This document shows, one piece after another, positions 63,845-64,000 of a stretch of 64,000 bases of DNA. Source of the DNA: Chitinivibrionales bacterium (lineage in GTDB: Bacteria; Fibrobacterota; Chitinivibrionia; Chitinivibrionales; JANQEN01); NCBI GenBank assembly GCA_028278335.1, contig JANQEN010000210.1, positions 1 to 64,000 of the forward strand, read 5' to 3'. Positions within the stretch are counted from its first letter, which is position 1. The number at the start of each line of letters is the position of its first letter. Made by a program: the position numbers and the translations under genes. Under the pieces are notes generated by a model, which had not been told where the DNA came from, ran no database searches, and saw only the letters and a program-made list of their open reading frames with translations.

Positions 63845-64000
63845 TTAGGAACGTAAAAATCTTCGGGTCAATTCATCCAGGGTAATACGGATAAGCGTTG
63901 GTCGTCCATGGGGACAGATATAGGGATTTTGCGCAGCAAAAAGACTATTGATGAGAGTATGCATCTCCTCTTTTTTTAATTCCTTACCAAATTTGATAGC
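63845..64000 (-). CDS. mutL: DNA mismatch repair protein MutL, C-terminal end (truncated by window)
   Basis: 51 residues and a stop codon are visible. The sequence AIKFGKELKKEEMHTLINSL then FAAQNPYICPHGRPTLIRIT contains CPHGRP, the metal-binding motif of the MutL C-terminal endonuclease domain. This motif marks nicking-type MutL proteins, unlike E. coli MutL. It reads into the window from the right edge on the minus strand and probably forms an operon with mtaB. Confidence 0.9.
   Translation of the reverse strand, partial: AIKFGKELKKEEMHTLINSLFAAQNPYICPHGRPTLIRITLDELTRRFLRS

Overview
The window is 64 kb of ordinary, gene-dense bacterial chromosome (low to moderate GC, both strands used, short operons). 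It carries no rRNA, CRISPR array or recognisable prophage. Several features point to the FCB group, with Fibrobacterota (Chitinispirillia-like) as my best but unproven guess. These are a Bacteroidetes-style ParE/ParC pair, secreted proteins ending in FlgD-like/type IX-style sorting domains, a huge beta-propeller receptor fused to a SpoIIE phosphatase, an MCE/Mla lipid-transport operon, and dispersed inverted-repeat elements.

Layout. 1-2.7 kb: the end of a large secreted protein, then a 1.3 kb gene-free stretch holding a decayed 21-bp periodic repeat array and a dispersed-repeat block. 2.7-8.5 kb: glutaminyl cyclotransferase, dusB, a PAC2-family protein, dinB and three small or low-complexity membrane or zinc-ribbon proteins. 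8.5-12.1 kb: a complete selenocysteine insertion module (tRNA-Sec, selA, selB) behind a long hairpin. 12.1-19.7 kb: membrane glycosyltransferase, family 9 glycosyltransferase, Ski2-like helicase, lipoproteins, a methyltransferase and a transporter pseudogene. 19.9-26 kb: a stand-alone citF and the propeller/PAS/SpoIIE receptor. 26.4-31.6 kb: parE-parC, a GH25 lysozyme and a HAD phosphatase. 31.7-35 kb: gatE-gatD, the archaeal-type Glu-tRNA(Gln) amidotransferase. 35.3-37.8 kb: mlaE-mlaF-mlaD. 38-46.8 kb: secreted M14 carboxypeptidase, PAS histidine kinase, aspS, a PAS-GGDEF-EAL protein and a TonB/AgmX-like protein. 47-53 kb: folE, a glgP-ptsI-STAS operon, tRNA-Ser and a second STAS protein. 53-64 kb: pseudouridine synthase, DUF512 radical-SAM protein, pseudo-receiver, membrane STAS-like protein, tsaD, perM, a cNMP-binding protein, ftsY, HDOD, mtaB and the end of mutL.

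How the genes fit together. Translation fidelity is heavily represented: GatDE, an AspRS with a non-discriminating-type signature, the SelAB module, DusB, TsaD, MtaB and a pseudouridine synthase. A second theme is partner-switching signalling: one PP2C/SpoIIE phosphatase and two STAS antagonists with a conserved Ser. A third is envelope biology (Mla, lipoproteins, sorting-domain exoproteins, lysozyme).

The most notable observations are archaeal-type GatDE in a bacterium, a four-copy family of 161-209 bp inverted-repeat elements (one supplying a base of a gene's stop codon, one sitting in the folE leader), and the 21-bp periodic array at 1.44-2.14 kb.
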